In this document: one piece after another, positions 36,410-44,956 of the stretch | Position numbering within the stretch: position 1 is the first letter of the stretch | Layout of the letters: every line of letters starts with the position of its first letter | Assembly (NCBI GenBank): GCA_964571695.1 | Contig: CAZNDG010000006.1 | Span: 1 to 64,000 of the forward strand | Length of the DNA stretch: 64,000 nucleotides | Reading direction: 5' to 3' | DNA from: UBA8958 sp964571695 | Lineage (GTDB): Bacteria; Desulfobacterota; Syntrophia; Syntrophales; UBA8958 | Made by a program: the position numbers and the translations under genes | Notes under the pieces: generated by a model | Told to the model about the DNA's origin: nothing | Database searches by the model: none | What the model saw: the letters and a program-made list of their open reading frames with translations, nothing else

Positions 36410-37732
36410 TCAGGTTTTTTTGGTTCTCTGACCCCGTAATCGGCGCCAGTATTCCAACCGCTCCCCGATGGTCTTCTCGTAACCCCGGTCGGTAGGGATG
36501 TAGAAGCGGGGCTCCGCCTTCATCAGCTCCACGGGAAAATAATCCTGGGCTATGTAGGCATCCCGGTAGTCGTGGGCGTACTTGTAATCCCGTCCGTATT
36601 CCAGTTCTTTCATCAACTTGGTCGGGGCGTTCCGGATGTGCAGGGGCACGGGAAGGGATCCGGTTTGCCGTATCGTTTCCCGCACCCGTCCCCAGGCAAC
36701 ATACAGGGCATTGCTTTTGGGGGCCGTGGCCAGATAAACAGCGGCCTGGGCCAGGGCCAATTCTCCCTCGGGCAGGCCGATAAAATGAAAGGCCTGCATG
36801 GCATCCATGGCCACCGTCAGGGCCCGGGGGTCGGCGTTGCCCACATCCTCCGAGGCGAAGCGGACCATGCGGCGGGCTATAAATAGGGGATCTTCCCCGG
36901 CCAGCAGCATCCGGGCCAGCCAGTAGAGGGCGGCGTCGGGATCGCTTCCCCGAAGACTTTTATGAAAGGCGGAGATCAGGTTGTAATGTTCCTCGCCGTC
37001 CTTGTCGTATTGCAGCGCCTTCTTCTGGATGGCGGCGAAAACGATTTCCCCGGTAATGATCCGTTGGTCCGTTTCCAGATCCATGACCAGGGAGGCGGCG
37101 GCCTCCAGGTTGTTCAGCAGCGTCCGGGCGTCGCCGTCGGCGGACCTGACAATCAGCTCCCGGGCCGCCGGGGCCAGGATTAGATGGAGTCCCCCCAGAC
37201 CCCGCTCCTCGTCCTGCAGGGCGCTGTCGATCATCAGAGTTAGTTCTTCCTCGGTAAAGGGCTTGAGGACCATGACCCGGGAACGGGACAGGAGCGGGGC
37301 GATAACTTCAAAGGAGGGGTTTTCCGTGGTGGCGCCGATGAGGGTGATCAGGCCGCTCTCCACGTGGGGAAGGAAGGCGTCCTGCTGAGCCTTGTTGAAA
37401 CGATGGATCTCATCCACGAACAGGATGGTCTTTTCCCCCTGCTCATCCCTCCAGGCGACGGCAGCTTCGACGACGGCACGGATCTCCTTGACTCCGGACA
37501 ACACGGCGGAAAAGCTGGAGAAATGCGATGACGTCTCCTGAGCGATGACCCGTGCCAGGGTTGTCTTCCCCGACCCCGGCGGCCCCCAGAAGATCATGGA
37601 AAACAGGCGGTCCTCCTCGATGGCCCGGCGCAGGAGACCGTCCCTGCCCAGAAGCTGCGCCTGGCCTACATATTCTGCCAGACGACGGGGCCGCATCCGG
37701 TCCGCCAGGGGCTGGAATTCCCTTTTTTTCAT
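36410..37732 (-). CDS. rarA: Replication-associated recombination protein A (RarA/MgsA)
   Basis: AAA+ ATPase related to the clamp loader, acting at stalled replication forks. Walker A is GPPGSGKTT (residues 50-58), Walker B LFVDEIHRFNKAQQD and sensor-1 ATTENPSF. The C-terminal MgsA domain includes KSLRGSDPDAALYWLARML and YKYAHDYRDAYIAQDYFP. The 440-aa length is standard. It is transcribed alone, with an AT-rich stretch (TTAATTAATTAAT) just upstream of its start. Confidence 0.95.
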   Translation of the reverse strand: MKKREFQPLADRMRPRRLAEYVGQAQLLGRDGLLRRAIEEDRLFSMIFWGPPGSGKTTLARVIAQETSSHFSSFSAVLSGVKEIRAVVEAAVAWRDEQGEKTILFVDEIHRFNKAQQDAFLPHVESGLITLIGATTENPSFEVIAPLLSRSRVMVLKPFTEEELTLMIDSALQDEERGLGGLHLILAPAARELIVRSADGDARTLLNNLEAAASLVMDLETDQRIITGEIVFAAIQKKALQYDKDGEEHYNLISAFHKSLRGSDPDAALYWLARMLLAGEDPLFIARRMVRFASEDVGNADPRALTVAMDAMQAFHFIGLPEGELALAQAAVYLATAPKSNALYVAWGRVRETIRQTGSLPVPLHIRNAPTKLMKELEYGRDYKYAHDYRDAYIAQDYFPVELMKAEPRFYIPTDRGYEKTIGERLEYWRRLRGQRTKKT

Positions 37733-37811
37733 CTGATAATATTTTCCTATATTATTGATTTAATTAATTAATAATCCTTCTCCCCTTGAAGGCAGAGGAA
37801 TAAAATGACCG

Positions 37812-37880
37812 ACCATGAAAATGCCATATTCATGCTTCGTGGTGCCCCACGGGGCATGAGGATTTTTACGAGACCGTCAA
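37812..37880. repeat. Dispersed repeat, copy 2
   Basis: Homologous to 33361-33429 over 69 bp, including the GCCCC-AC-GGGGC hairpin and the trailing GAGACCGTCAA (GAGATCGTCAA in copy 1). The upstream palindrome has one mismatch. It lies in the gap between rarA and a small Cys-rich gene. Confidence 0.75.
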
Positions 37881-37993
37881 ATCCGGGCGCCATTTTGCTG
37901 CCCCTTTTTCATGACAGGACCTTATTTTGTTACCGGACCTTACGCCCCGGCCGGAGCGCCACATTTACCCAGCTTTCCCTGTCGTCCCGGCCC

Positions 37994-38263
37994 CTACCCT
38001 TCCCGTCGCTTCTGTGCCTTGGCAATCAGATCAAGGAGACTGGTAAGCTTGTCCGGCGGGGTCTGACGGAGGAAAGACTCCCGGGCATCCGGAGAAAGGA
38101 TCTCCCGGAGAAAGCTCTCCACGGGGAAGAAACCCTCCCAGCAACGGATCGCCCGGACGCAGGGCAGTTCCCCCCCTTCCCGGCGGCAGTAGGCAAAGGT
38201 AAGCTCATGCCCGAGCTTGGGGCAGCGGATTTCCCTGTCGTCATATCGTTTTATATCACTCAT
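37994..38263 (-). CDS. Small cysteine-containing protein of unknown function
   Basis: The 89-aa sequence has four cysteines in the first 45 residues (RCPKLGHELTFAYCRREGG, then LPCVRAIRCWEGFFPVE), followed by a charged helical tail (LLDLIAKAQKRREG). The spacing suggests a metal or Fe-S site. I do not recognise a named family. The coding frame has ordinary codon use. No operon partner is evident. Confidence 0.65.
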   Translation of the reverse strand: MSDIKRYDDREIRCPKLGHELTFAYCRREGGELPCVRAIRCWEGFFPVESFLREILSPDARESFLRQTPPDKLTSLLDLIAKAQKRREG

Positions 38264-38350
38264 GTCCTATCTTCCCCGCGCATCTTCTGAAACCATCATT
38301 ACCTCATAAATGATCCGCTGTCTGTAAAAATCATTGCCGTCGGGATGCGG

Positions 38351-38390
38351 AAATAAAAAGCGGGGGACAGACGATCGTCCGTCCCCCGCT
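38351..38390 (-). terminator. Intrinsic terminator of trpB2
   Basis: On the minus strand, AGCGGGGGAC pairs with GTCCCCCGCT around an inner GACGATCGTC stem and is followed by TTTTTATT. It lies 44 bp after the trpB2 stop codon. Confidence 0.8.
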
Positions 38391-38433
38391 GCTTCTCTAT
38401 CCCGTAGCGAAATGAGGTTCCGGAAGGCAATGG

Positions 38434-39795
38434 TTATGGTTTCGGGAACCCCTCGATAGCCCGCAAGGCCCGGTCGATCTCCTCATCCGGCAGTTCATGG
38501 GGGATGAGTTTGCCCGTCAGATAGGCCTCGTAGGAGGCCAGATCCACCATCCCATGACCGCTCCAGTTAAAGAGGATAACCTTTTCCTTTCCCTCCTCCT
38601 TGGCGCGACGGGCCTCATCAACCACGGCGGCAATGACATGGTTGGTCTCCGGAGCGGGGATGAATCCCTCGCTTCGGGCCCACATGACACCGGCCTGGAA
38701 GGTGTCGAGTTGATGATAGGCCTTAGCCTCGATAAGATTCTCTTTGAGCAGGTGGCTCACGATGGGGGCCATGCCGTGGTAACGGAGGCCGCCGGCATGG
38801 ATGGGGGCCGGCACGTAGTCGTGACCCAGGGTGTACATGGGCAGAAGCGGAGTCTTTTTGGCCAGATCACCGAAGTCGTAGGCGAAGGGACCCCGGGTCA
38901 GGGTGGGACAGGCGGTGGGTTCGGCGCCGACGATCCTCACATCTTTCCCATGTATCCGGTCACGCACATATGGCAGCGATATACCCGCGAAATTGCTGCC
39001 GCCGCCGGCGCAGCCCATGACCACATCGGGATAAAGACCGATTTTGGCGAACTGTTTCTGGGACTCCAGACCCACGATTGTCTGGTGAAGAAGGACGTGA
39101 TTCAGAACGCTGCCCAAGGAATAACGGGAGCCGGGATGGGACACCGCGTCTTCAATGGCCTCGCTGATGGCGATGCCCAGGCTCCCCGGGGAATCGGGGT
39201 GCGCGGCCAAAACATTCCGACCGGCCTCGGTGATGTCGCTGGGACTGGGGATGCACTCCGCCCCCCAGACATTCATCATCATCCGCCGGTAAGGCTTCTG
39301 CTCATAACTGACCCGGACCATGAATACCCGGCATTCCAGGCCGAACATCTGGCAGGCCATGGACAGGGCGCTTCCCCACTGTCCCGCGCCGGTCTCCGTG
39401 GAGAGGCGATTGATCCCGAAGGCCTTGTTGTAATATGCTTGGGGGACGGCGGTGTTGGGCTTGTGGGAACCCGCCGGGCTTACACCTTCGTTTTTGTAGA
39501 AGATCTTCACCGGGGCGTCGAGAAGTTTCTCGAAATTCCGTGCCCGGCACAGGGGTGAGGGACGCCAGAGGAGATATTTCTCCAGGACTTCTTCCGGGAT
39601 GTCGATCCAGCGCTGGGTGGTGGCCTCCTGTTCGATGAGGTTCATGGGAAAGATCGGCGCCAGGTCCTCGGGACTGACGGGCTTTCCCGTGGCCGGATGG
39701 AGGGGCGGCCGCATCGGGGTCGGCAAGTCCGCCTGAATGTTGTACCACTGCCGCGGAATCTCTTGATCTTCCAGCAACACCTTGATGGGTTCCAT
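38434..39795 (-). CDS. trpB: Tryptophan synthase beta chain, TrpB2 type
   Basis: PLP enzyme that joins indole and serine to make tryptophan. Start 39795 was preferred because AAAGGAG lies ten bases upstream; the longer frame starts inside that site. The PLP lysine is in GSHKPNTA (Lys112), the phosphate loop is CAGGGSNF, and the long N-terminal extension, about 453 aa in all, is typical of the TrpB2 class that often works without TrpA. Expression appears to be set by a trp attenuator in its leader (39867-40032), which supports a true role in tryptophan supply. Confidence 0.94.
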   Translation of the reverse strand: MEPIKVLLEDQEIPRQWYNIQADLPTPMRPPLHPATGKPVSPEDLAPIFPMNLIEQEATTQRWIDIPEEVLEKYLLWRPSPLCRARNFEKLLDAPVKIFYKNEGVSPAGSHKPNTAVPQAYYNKAFGINRLSTETGAGQWGSALSMACQMFGLECRVFMVRVSYEQKPYRRMMMNVWGAECIPSPSDITEAGRNVLAAHPDSPGSLGIAISEAIEDAVSHPGSRYSLGSVLNHVLLHQTIVGLESQKQFAKIGLYPDVVMGCAGGGSNFAGISLPYVRDRIHGKDVRIVGAEPTACPTLTRGPFAYDFGDLAKKTPLLPMYTLGHDYVPAPIHAGGLRYHGMAPIVSHLLKENLIEAKAYHQLDTFQAGVMWARSEGFIPAPETNHVIAAVVDEARRAKEEGKEKVILFNWSGHGMVDLASYEAYLTGKLIPHELPDEEIDRALRAIEGFPKP

Positions 39796-39866
39796 AAGCT
39801 GCTTTCTCCTTTGCAAATGATTGTCTGTTTAAAACCCCACCGCGACTCACCGGCCCCGCGGGGCAA

Positions 39867-39899
39867 ATAAAAAAGCCATGAGTTATTCCCATGGCTTTT
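39867..39899 (-). terminator. Attenuator terminator of the trpB2 leader
   Basis: On the minus strand, AAAAGCCATG-GGAATAACT-CATGGCTTTT is followed by TTATT. Its upstream arm competes with an alternative pairing (TTCCCATG at 39914-39921 with CATGGGAA at 39886-39893). It is the final decision point of the attenuator. Confidence 0.8.
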
Positions 39900-39913
39900 A
39901 TTTCCGGCTTCGT

Positions 39914-39983
39914 CATGGGAAGTTCCTTCCCTGCCCACGACCTCGATAAACGGCTCAGTCCGGGCAGACTTTATCAGTCTGCC
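39914..39983 (-). promoter_or_regulatory. Alternative hairpins of the trpB2 attenuator
   Basis: Read on the minus strand, five segments can pair in order. The first pair is GGCAGACT with AGTCTGCC (39963-39983), overlapping the last of the Trp codons. The second pair is CTGCCC (39962-39967) with GGGCAG (39931-39936). The third is GGGAAG with CTTCCC (39917-39931). The fourth is TTCCCATG with the terminator arm. Each pairing excludes the next, so ribosome position on the leader codons can decide whether the terminator forms. Confidence 0.6.
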
Positions 39984-40026
39984 ACCACCAGCAAAGATTC
40001 CTGCCGATCCTTTCCGTCTTCATCAT
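39955..40026 (-). CDS. trpL: trp leader peptide with three consecutive Trp codons
   Basis: A 23-codon frame reads MMKTERIGRNLC, then WWW (39982-39990), then QTDKVCPD and TGA. It ends about 160 bp before trpB2. Three adjacent TGG codons just before a chain of alternative hairpins and a terminator is the classical layout of transcription attenuation. The start could also be the in-frame GTG at 40032; an AAGGG lies 15 bases or less upstream. It is too short to find by ordinary gene calling. Confidence 0.75.
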   Translation of the reverse strand: MMKTERIGRNLCWWWQTDKVCPD

Positions 40027-40163
40027 CGCCACTTCATTTTTCCCTTTGAATTTTTTCCCATTTATCACGCGTGGCCAAAAAAAGTCAAGAAAAAACATGA
40101 CGGAACCGCTGCTCGTCCCCACCGCCGCCGCCCCGGTAGCGAAGAAAAGGCGGCACGCCACAC

Positions 40164-41360
40164 TCAAACATCCCAGTTGGACATCATCCCCTTGTGGCGG
40201 CGATACCAGAAATTGGGAATTACCCGGTAGAAAAATCGTGATAAGGGGCCGATGAATTCCTTCACACGCTTGTCGAACTGACAGGCCTGAATGATCATCT
40301 CCTTGATATCCCGTCTGGTCCCCCCTTCGTTGAAGATCTTGTAGGCACAATGGAAAAGGGGGCTGTACATGTTTTTCTTTTCCAGATAGCGATGGACATT
40401 GCGAATGGTATTGGGGCCCTCCGGCGTCCCGTCGATCCGCGCCAGCACCTTCAGGTTCGTTTCGATGGGATTGCCGCTGTAGAGTTCATAGAAATACTTA
40501 CCATAGCGGTAGTTCTTACTGGCCATGGATGACACGGTGACGTACATGTCTCCCACCCCGGCCTGACTTTGAAAGGCCTGGAAGCTGCCTCCCAAAAGCA
40601 TTGACAGGGAGCGTATTTCGACCCCCGCGCGGGCGAAAATCGTCCCGGGGATCGAATCGCCGAGTTCCAGGGAATCGGTGACGCCCTTGATGTTGGCCAC
40701 GACGTTTTTCAGGGAACCGCAGGCCTCGACGCCGACGATGTCGAAATTATAATATGACGTCAGTTCCCGGCGGTTGTGTCGGATCAATTCCTCCCGGATG
40801 AGGTTCGCCGGCCCTCTTTTTCCCGCCACGGTGACGCAGACGGGGTTCCCCAGGGCGATATCGACATCGAAGAACGGCCCGCCGATGCAGACGATTTCAT
40901 ACTTGTAGTCGAGACCCCCGAGATTGCTGTTGATCAACTGCGAGGGGGTGATGAGTTCCTTGGTGATTTCATCCGAGGTCAGCCCCTTGATGGGAGAGAC
41001 GAGGCAGGTCTCCCCGGATTTCCTTTCTATCAATGGCTTCAGGTAATTGAGGAATTCCGGCAACTTGTTCATGGTGAGGCACAGGACGATGATGTCGTTG
41101 TCCTCGACGACCCGCTCCAGATTGTTGGTGGCATAGACCTTCGGGGCCAGGCGGGGCACCTGATCCATGCCTCCCAGACGTCTGGCCAGGTCTTCCGTCA
41201 GATGTTTGGGATTGAGATGGTCCCGGTTGATGGCCCGGCAGACATCGGCGTCATGGTAGTAGATCGTGACCCGCTTGTTGTCCCGGCCGAACTTGTAGGC
41301 GAATGACGTCCCCAGACGCCCGGGTCCGATGATGGCGATTCTCGTGGTGTCAAAATCCAT
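40164..41360 (-). CDS. NAD(P)-dependent glycerol-3-phosphate dehydrogenase-like protein
   Basis: Start 41360 fits the nucleotide-binding fold: the Rossmann motif GPGRLG lies at residues 12-17. It also has LVSPIKGLTSDE and GPFFDVDIALGNPVCVTVAG (the two inner signatures of GpsA), and EACGSLKNVVANIKGV with the catalytic lysine. The C-terminal domain follows with AGVGDMYVTVSS. It is longer (398 aa versus about 330) and clearly divergent from GpsA, with an extra C-terminal basic tail. The substrate may be sn-glycerol 3-phosphate or a related phosphorylated alcohol. It stands alone. Confidence 0.8.
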   Translation of the reverse strand: MDFDTTRIAIIGPGRLGTSFAYKFGRDNKRVTIYYHDADVCRAINRDHLNPKHLTEDLARRLGGMDQVPRLAPKVYATNNLERVVEDNDIIVLCLTMNKLPEFLNYLKPLIERKSGETCLVSPIKGLTSDEITKELITPSQLINSNLGGLDYKYEIVCIGGPFFDVDIALGNPVCVTVAGKRGPANLIREELIRHNRRELTSYYNFDIVGVEACGSLKNVVANIKGVTDSLELGDSIPGTIFARAGVEIRSLSMLLGGSFQAFQSQAGVGDMYVTVSSMASKNYRYGKYFYELYSGNPIETNLKVLARIDGTPEGPNTIRNVHRYLEKKNMYSPLFHCAYKIFNEGGTRRDIKEMIIQACQFDKRVKEFIGPLSRFFYRVIPNFWYRRHKGMMSNWDV

Positions 41361-41571
41361 CAGCACAACGGCTACTTCTCCCCCCACAGGTAAAACGGCG
41401 GCGATTATAGGGGAAAAACTGTACGGCGTCAAATAATATTCAGTATTATCAATAAAATTGCTTTTGACTTCTCCGTCTTTGCCGTTTATATTGCCAAGAA
41501 AAACAGGAGAATTTAAAACCCCGACCCCAGTGCGGCCTGATTTCAAAGGCGGCAGAGAAAGGAGTGTTGAT

Positions 41572-43362
41572 ATGCCCGAAAAGCACCTGGCCCTGATGGT
41601 CCCCAAACAGGCAAAGAAATACGGAGGCCGAACCGCCCTGCGCTATCGCGAACATTGCGCCTGGCGGGACATTTCCTGGCGGGAGGTGGAAGACCGGGTC
41701 CGTAGCGCCGCCAATGGTCTTCTGGAGATGGGCATTCCCGAAGGAGGAATGGTTGGGATCTTCGCCCAGAATTGCCCGGAATGGACCATCGCCGATTTCG
41801 CCATCCTCAGCGTCCGCGGCGTTTCCGTACCCATATACGCCACCAACACGGCGAAGCAGGCCGAGTACATCGTTAATGAGGCGGAAATCGCAGTGCTCTT
41901 TGTGGGGGGACCCGATCAGTACAAAAAAGCGGTTTCCGTCAGCGCCACATCCAAATTTCTAAAGAAAATTATAGTTTTCGACAGCAGCATCCCCCTTGTG
42001 GACCCCGGCGGCGGCCGGGACGTGTACTTCCAGGATTTCCTGGTATCGGGCCGCCAAGCGGCGCAGGAACAGGAATTGGAGTCAAGGCTGAAAAAGGCCG
42101 ACATGAACGACCTGGCCACCCTGATCTACACATCCGGAACCACCGGGGAGCCCAAGGGGGTCATGCTCCATCATTCCAACTTCTACTTTTCCTTCCAGGC
42201 CCATAACAAACGTCTGCCCGTCAGCGATCAGGACGTCTCCATGTGCTTCCTCCCCTTGAGCCACGTCTTCGAGCGGGCCTGGACCTATTTCGCCCTGGGT
42301 TCGGGCATGGTAGTCAATTATTGTGACGATACAGCCAAGATCGTGGAGTACCTCCAGGAGGTGCAGCCGACGATCATGTGCGCGGTGCCGCGGTTTTACG
42401 AAAAGATCTACGGGGCGATCTTCGAAAAACTGGAAAAGGCCCCGGCATCAAGAAAAAATCTCTTTCTGTGGGCGGTGGAACTGGGGGAAAAGGTTTATCT
42501 CCGCACCAAGGAAAGGCAGTCCATCCCCTGGGATCTGAAGCTCAAATACCGCATCGCCGAAAAACTGGTGCTGGAGAAGCTCCGCAACATTGTCGGGGGC
42601 AGGATCCGCTTTTTCCCCTGCGCCGGCGCCCCCCTTTCCAGGCATATCGAGGAGTTTTTCCACTCCGTGGGCATACCCATCAAGTACGGCTACGGTCTGA
42701 CGGAGACAACGGCGACGGTCACCTGCCATGAGGAGTATCACTACCGTCCCGGCACGGTGGGGAAGCCGATTTACGGCGTGGACGTGAAGATCGCCCCGGA
42801 CGGTGAGATCCTCGTCCGGGGGGAAACGGTCACTAAGGGCTACTACAAGAAACCGGAGGCCACGGCGGAGGTGTTTACGGACAACTGGTTCCGGACGGGC
42901 GATGCCGGGGTCCTGGAAGACGGCTACCTAACCATTACCGACCGGATCAAGGACCTCATGAAGACCTCGGGCGGAAAATACATCGCCCCGCAGTTAATCG
43001 AGACGACCGTCGGCAAGGACCATTTCATCGAACAGATATCCATCATCGGCGACGAGCGTAAATACGTCTCCGCCCTCATCGTCCCCGCCTTCGCGCCCCT
43101 GGAGGATTACGCCCGGAGCCGCAACATCGATTTTGCTTCTCACGAGGAACTGATCGGTCATCCCGAGATCGTGCAGTTCTATCACGAACGGATCGAAACG
43201 AATCAGAAGGATTTGGCGGGGTTCGAAAAAATAAAGAAATTCAAGTTGATGGCCAAGCCGTTCACCCAGGAGGACGGGGAAATGACCCCGACAATGAAGC
43301 TCAAGCGCAAGGTCATCAATGAGAAGTACCGCAACATTATCGACGGAATCTACCGGGAGTAA
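41572..43362 (+). CDS. Long-chain acyl-CoA synthetase (AMP-forming)
   Basis: Activates fatty acids in two steps through an acyl-AMP. The start is set at 41572, eight bases after AAAGGAG; the longer frame has no family match. The AMP-binding signature is TLIYTSGTTGEPKGVML, the A5 region is YGYGLTETTATVTCHEEY, and the A8 region ends with DRIKDLMKTSGGKYIAPQ. The final TPTMKLKRKVI carries the A10-type lysines. The 596-aa length matches FadD15/long-chain types. Use in beta-oxidation of fatty acids is consistent with a syntrophic life, though no neighbouring beta-oxidation gene is present. Confidence 0.93.
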   Translation: MPEKHLALMVPKQAKKYGGRTALRYREHCAWRDISWREVEDRVRSAANGLLEMGIPEGGMVGIFAQNCPEWTIADFAILSVRGVSVPIYATNTAKQAEYIVNEAEIAVLFVGGPDQYKKAVSVSATSKFLKKIIVFDSSIPLVDPGGGRDVYFQDFLVSGRQAAQEQELESRLKKADMNDLATLIYTSGTTGEPKGVMLHHSNFYFSFQAHNKRLPVSDQDVSMCFLPLSHVFERAWTYFALGSGMVVNYCDDTAKIVEYLQEVQPTIMCAVPRFYEKIYGAIFEKLEKAPASRKNLFLWAVELGEKVYLRTKERQSIPWDLKLKYRIAEKLVLEKLRNIVGGRIRFFPCAGAPLSRHIEEFFHSVGIPIKYGYGLTETTATVTCHEEYHYRPGTVGKPIYGVDVKIAPDGEILVRGETVTKGYYKKPEATAEVFTDNWFRTGDAGVLEDGYLTITDRIKDLMKTSGGKYIAPQLIETTVGKDHFIEQISIIGDERKYVSALIVPAFAPLEDYARSRNIDFASHEELIGHPEIVQFYHERIETNQKDLAGFEKIKKFKLMAKPFTQEDGEMTPTMKLKRKVINEKYRNIIDGIYRE

Positions 43363-43460
43363 AGTGGAAAAGATCCGCTGCCTCTCCATACCCAGGTCAA
43401 GAGAAACACGGGGTCGGACAGGTCGGGACGGAAGCAGGACTTAGAGTCACTGAAGACACC

Positions 43461-43907
43461 ATGAAATACACAGAAGCAAGATTGGGCCGTGTATTCGTCA
43501 TCCGCATAGAAGATGGCGAAATTGTTCATGAAGTCATTGAAGAATTCGCCCGGAACCACCAGATCAGCTCGGCGGCCCTGCTGATCCTCGGTGGCGCCGA
43601 CGCCGGCAGCACCCTCGTCGTCGGCCCCCATGAAGATCGTATCCTCCCTGTCGTCCCCCTTACCCATATCCTTGCCAACGCCCACGAAGCGACGGGGACC
43701 GGGACCATCTTCCCCGATGAACAGGGGGCACCCCTCCTCCATATGCACATGGCCTGCGGCCGCGGGGAGGAAACCATCACCGGTTGCATAAGGAGCGGCA
43801 TCAAGGTCTGGCGGGTCATGGAGGTTATCCTCTTTGAACTCCTAAATGCCAAAGCCGTTCGCCGCCCTGAGCCCCCTACGGGCTTTCAACTTCTCCAACC
43901 GGGATGA
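43461..43907 (+). CDS. PCC-domain (DUF296) protein
   Basis: The 148-aa protein matches the plant-and-prokaryote conserved (PCC) fold: KYTEARLGRVFVIRIEDGE at the start, SSAALLILGGADAG, and the histidine cluster HMHMACGRG. In bacteria the family forms trimers that may bind a metal or DNA; the role is unsettled. It is 98 bp downstream of the acyl-CoA synthetase and could be co-transcribed. Confidence 0.85.
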   Translation: MKYTEARLGRVFVIRIEDGEIVHEVIEEFARNHQISSAALLILGGADAGSTLVVGPHEDRILPVVPLTHILANAHEATGTGTIFPDEQGAPLLHMHMACGRGEETITGCIRSGIKVWRVMEVILFELLNAKAVRRPEPPTGFQLLQPG

Positions 43908-44017
43908 ACCCGTCTTGTCCTCTGATTAGGCTTGCGAATCCCCGGAGCCCCCGGAAGGGTAACCGCAACCCAACAGATCATCCCCACTGGGGAGGACATC
44001 CCGGTTGTTGATGCGCC

Positions 44018-44716
44018 TTATTTCAAATAACGGGGAACTAATGATTTGTCGATGGGAAAATCATCCGTAACGTAGCTTTTGACTGAACGTGCATAGAGGG
44101 CTTTGACCTTGCCGCCCAGGACCTCCATATCGACGTTCATGAAACCGGCCTTCCTTATGAGGGAGGCCAACTGTCGGGGAGAATAGTTGCTCAGCCCTCC
44201 TGTGGGCGGCAAGCCAAATCTTTCGAAATATCTCTTTCCGATTTCAATCTTATCCAGGGCATCCGCGTGATAATCCGTGTAGGTAATGGCGATCAGGGTG
44301 CCACCGTATTTCAAGACCCGGTGGGCCTCGCAAAGGGCGGGAAGCGGTTCCGACAGGTTATTGAGGATATTGGCCATCAAAACGGTATCGAAACTTGTCG
44401 GCAGAAAGGCCAGTTGCCGGCAATCACCCCTAATGAAGGAGACATGAGGCCTTACTGCGAGTCGTGTTTTTGCCACGGCCAGCATCTCCCTGGAAAGATC
44501 CATGGCCACGATACGCTCCGATCGCGGGGCGACCGCCCGGGTATAATATCCCGTCCCGCAACCACATTCGAGGAGGACCCCCAGTTCCGTTTCCCGGTGC
44601 AAGCGGCCGTAAAGGGCATGCCGCAGTCCTCTCCCGACGACGTAATCCGTATCCCCGTCATACGTCCGGGCGTAGCGACCCCAATAGTTATCATCCGGAC
44701 TTTTCATGGGCAACAA
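44018..44716 (-). CDS. Class I SAM-dependent methyltransferase
   Basis: Rossmann-fold methyltransferase of 232 aa with motif I LLECGCGTGYYT, motif II acidic IVAMDLSREMLAVAK, motif III SFIRGDCRQLAF and motif IV FDTVLMANILNNL. The substrate is unknown. Met4 is an equally likely start. No partner gene is adjacent. Confidence 0.85.
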   Translation of the reverse strand: MLPMKSPDDNYWGRYARTYDGDTDYVVGRGLRHALYGRLHRETELGVLLECGCGTGYYTRAVAPRSERIVAMDLSREMLAVAKTRLAVRPHVSFIRGDCRQLAFLPTSFDTVLMANILNNLSEPLPALCEAHRVLKYGGTLIAITYTDYHADALDKIEIGKRYFERFGLPPTGGLSNYSPRQLASLIRKAGFMNVDMEVLGGKVKALYARSVKSYVTDDFPIDKSLVPRYLK

Positions 44717-44956
44717 TACTCCGAATTTGTATTTCGATCGCCCGAAAGGTTCTGCGACGCGTTGGACATATGGGAGTGTTCCCGCTTCAACCTGATCACG
44801 ATCCTGTCTTATATCAGGTAAACGGTGCTCCTCGTCAACAGTAAACCTTATTTCCGGGCTCCCGGAGACGGAAAACCTTCATTACTCCCCATCCGGCAAA
44901 TAACGTTTGCCTTAATCGGCGCGGCTGGAGTATAAGGAGCGGCAAAGGAGGGCGTC

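Noticed and set aside
38497..39558. 353-codon plus-strand frame
   Set aside because: Antisense shadow of trpB2 in high-GC DNA.
39302..39916. Minus-strand frame starting with ATG inside the trpB2 leader
   Set aside because: It overlaps the terminator and then runs out of frame into trpB2; the WWW frame at 39955-40026 fits a leader peptide far better.
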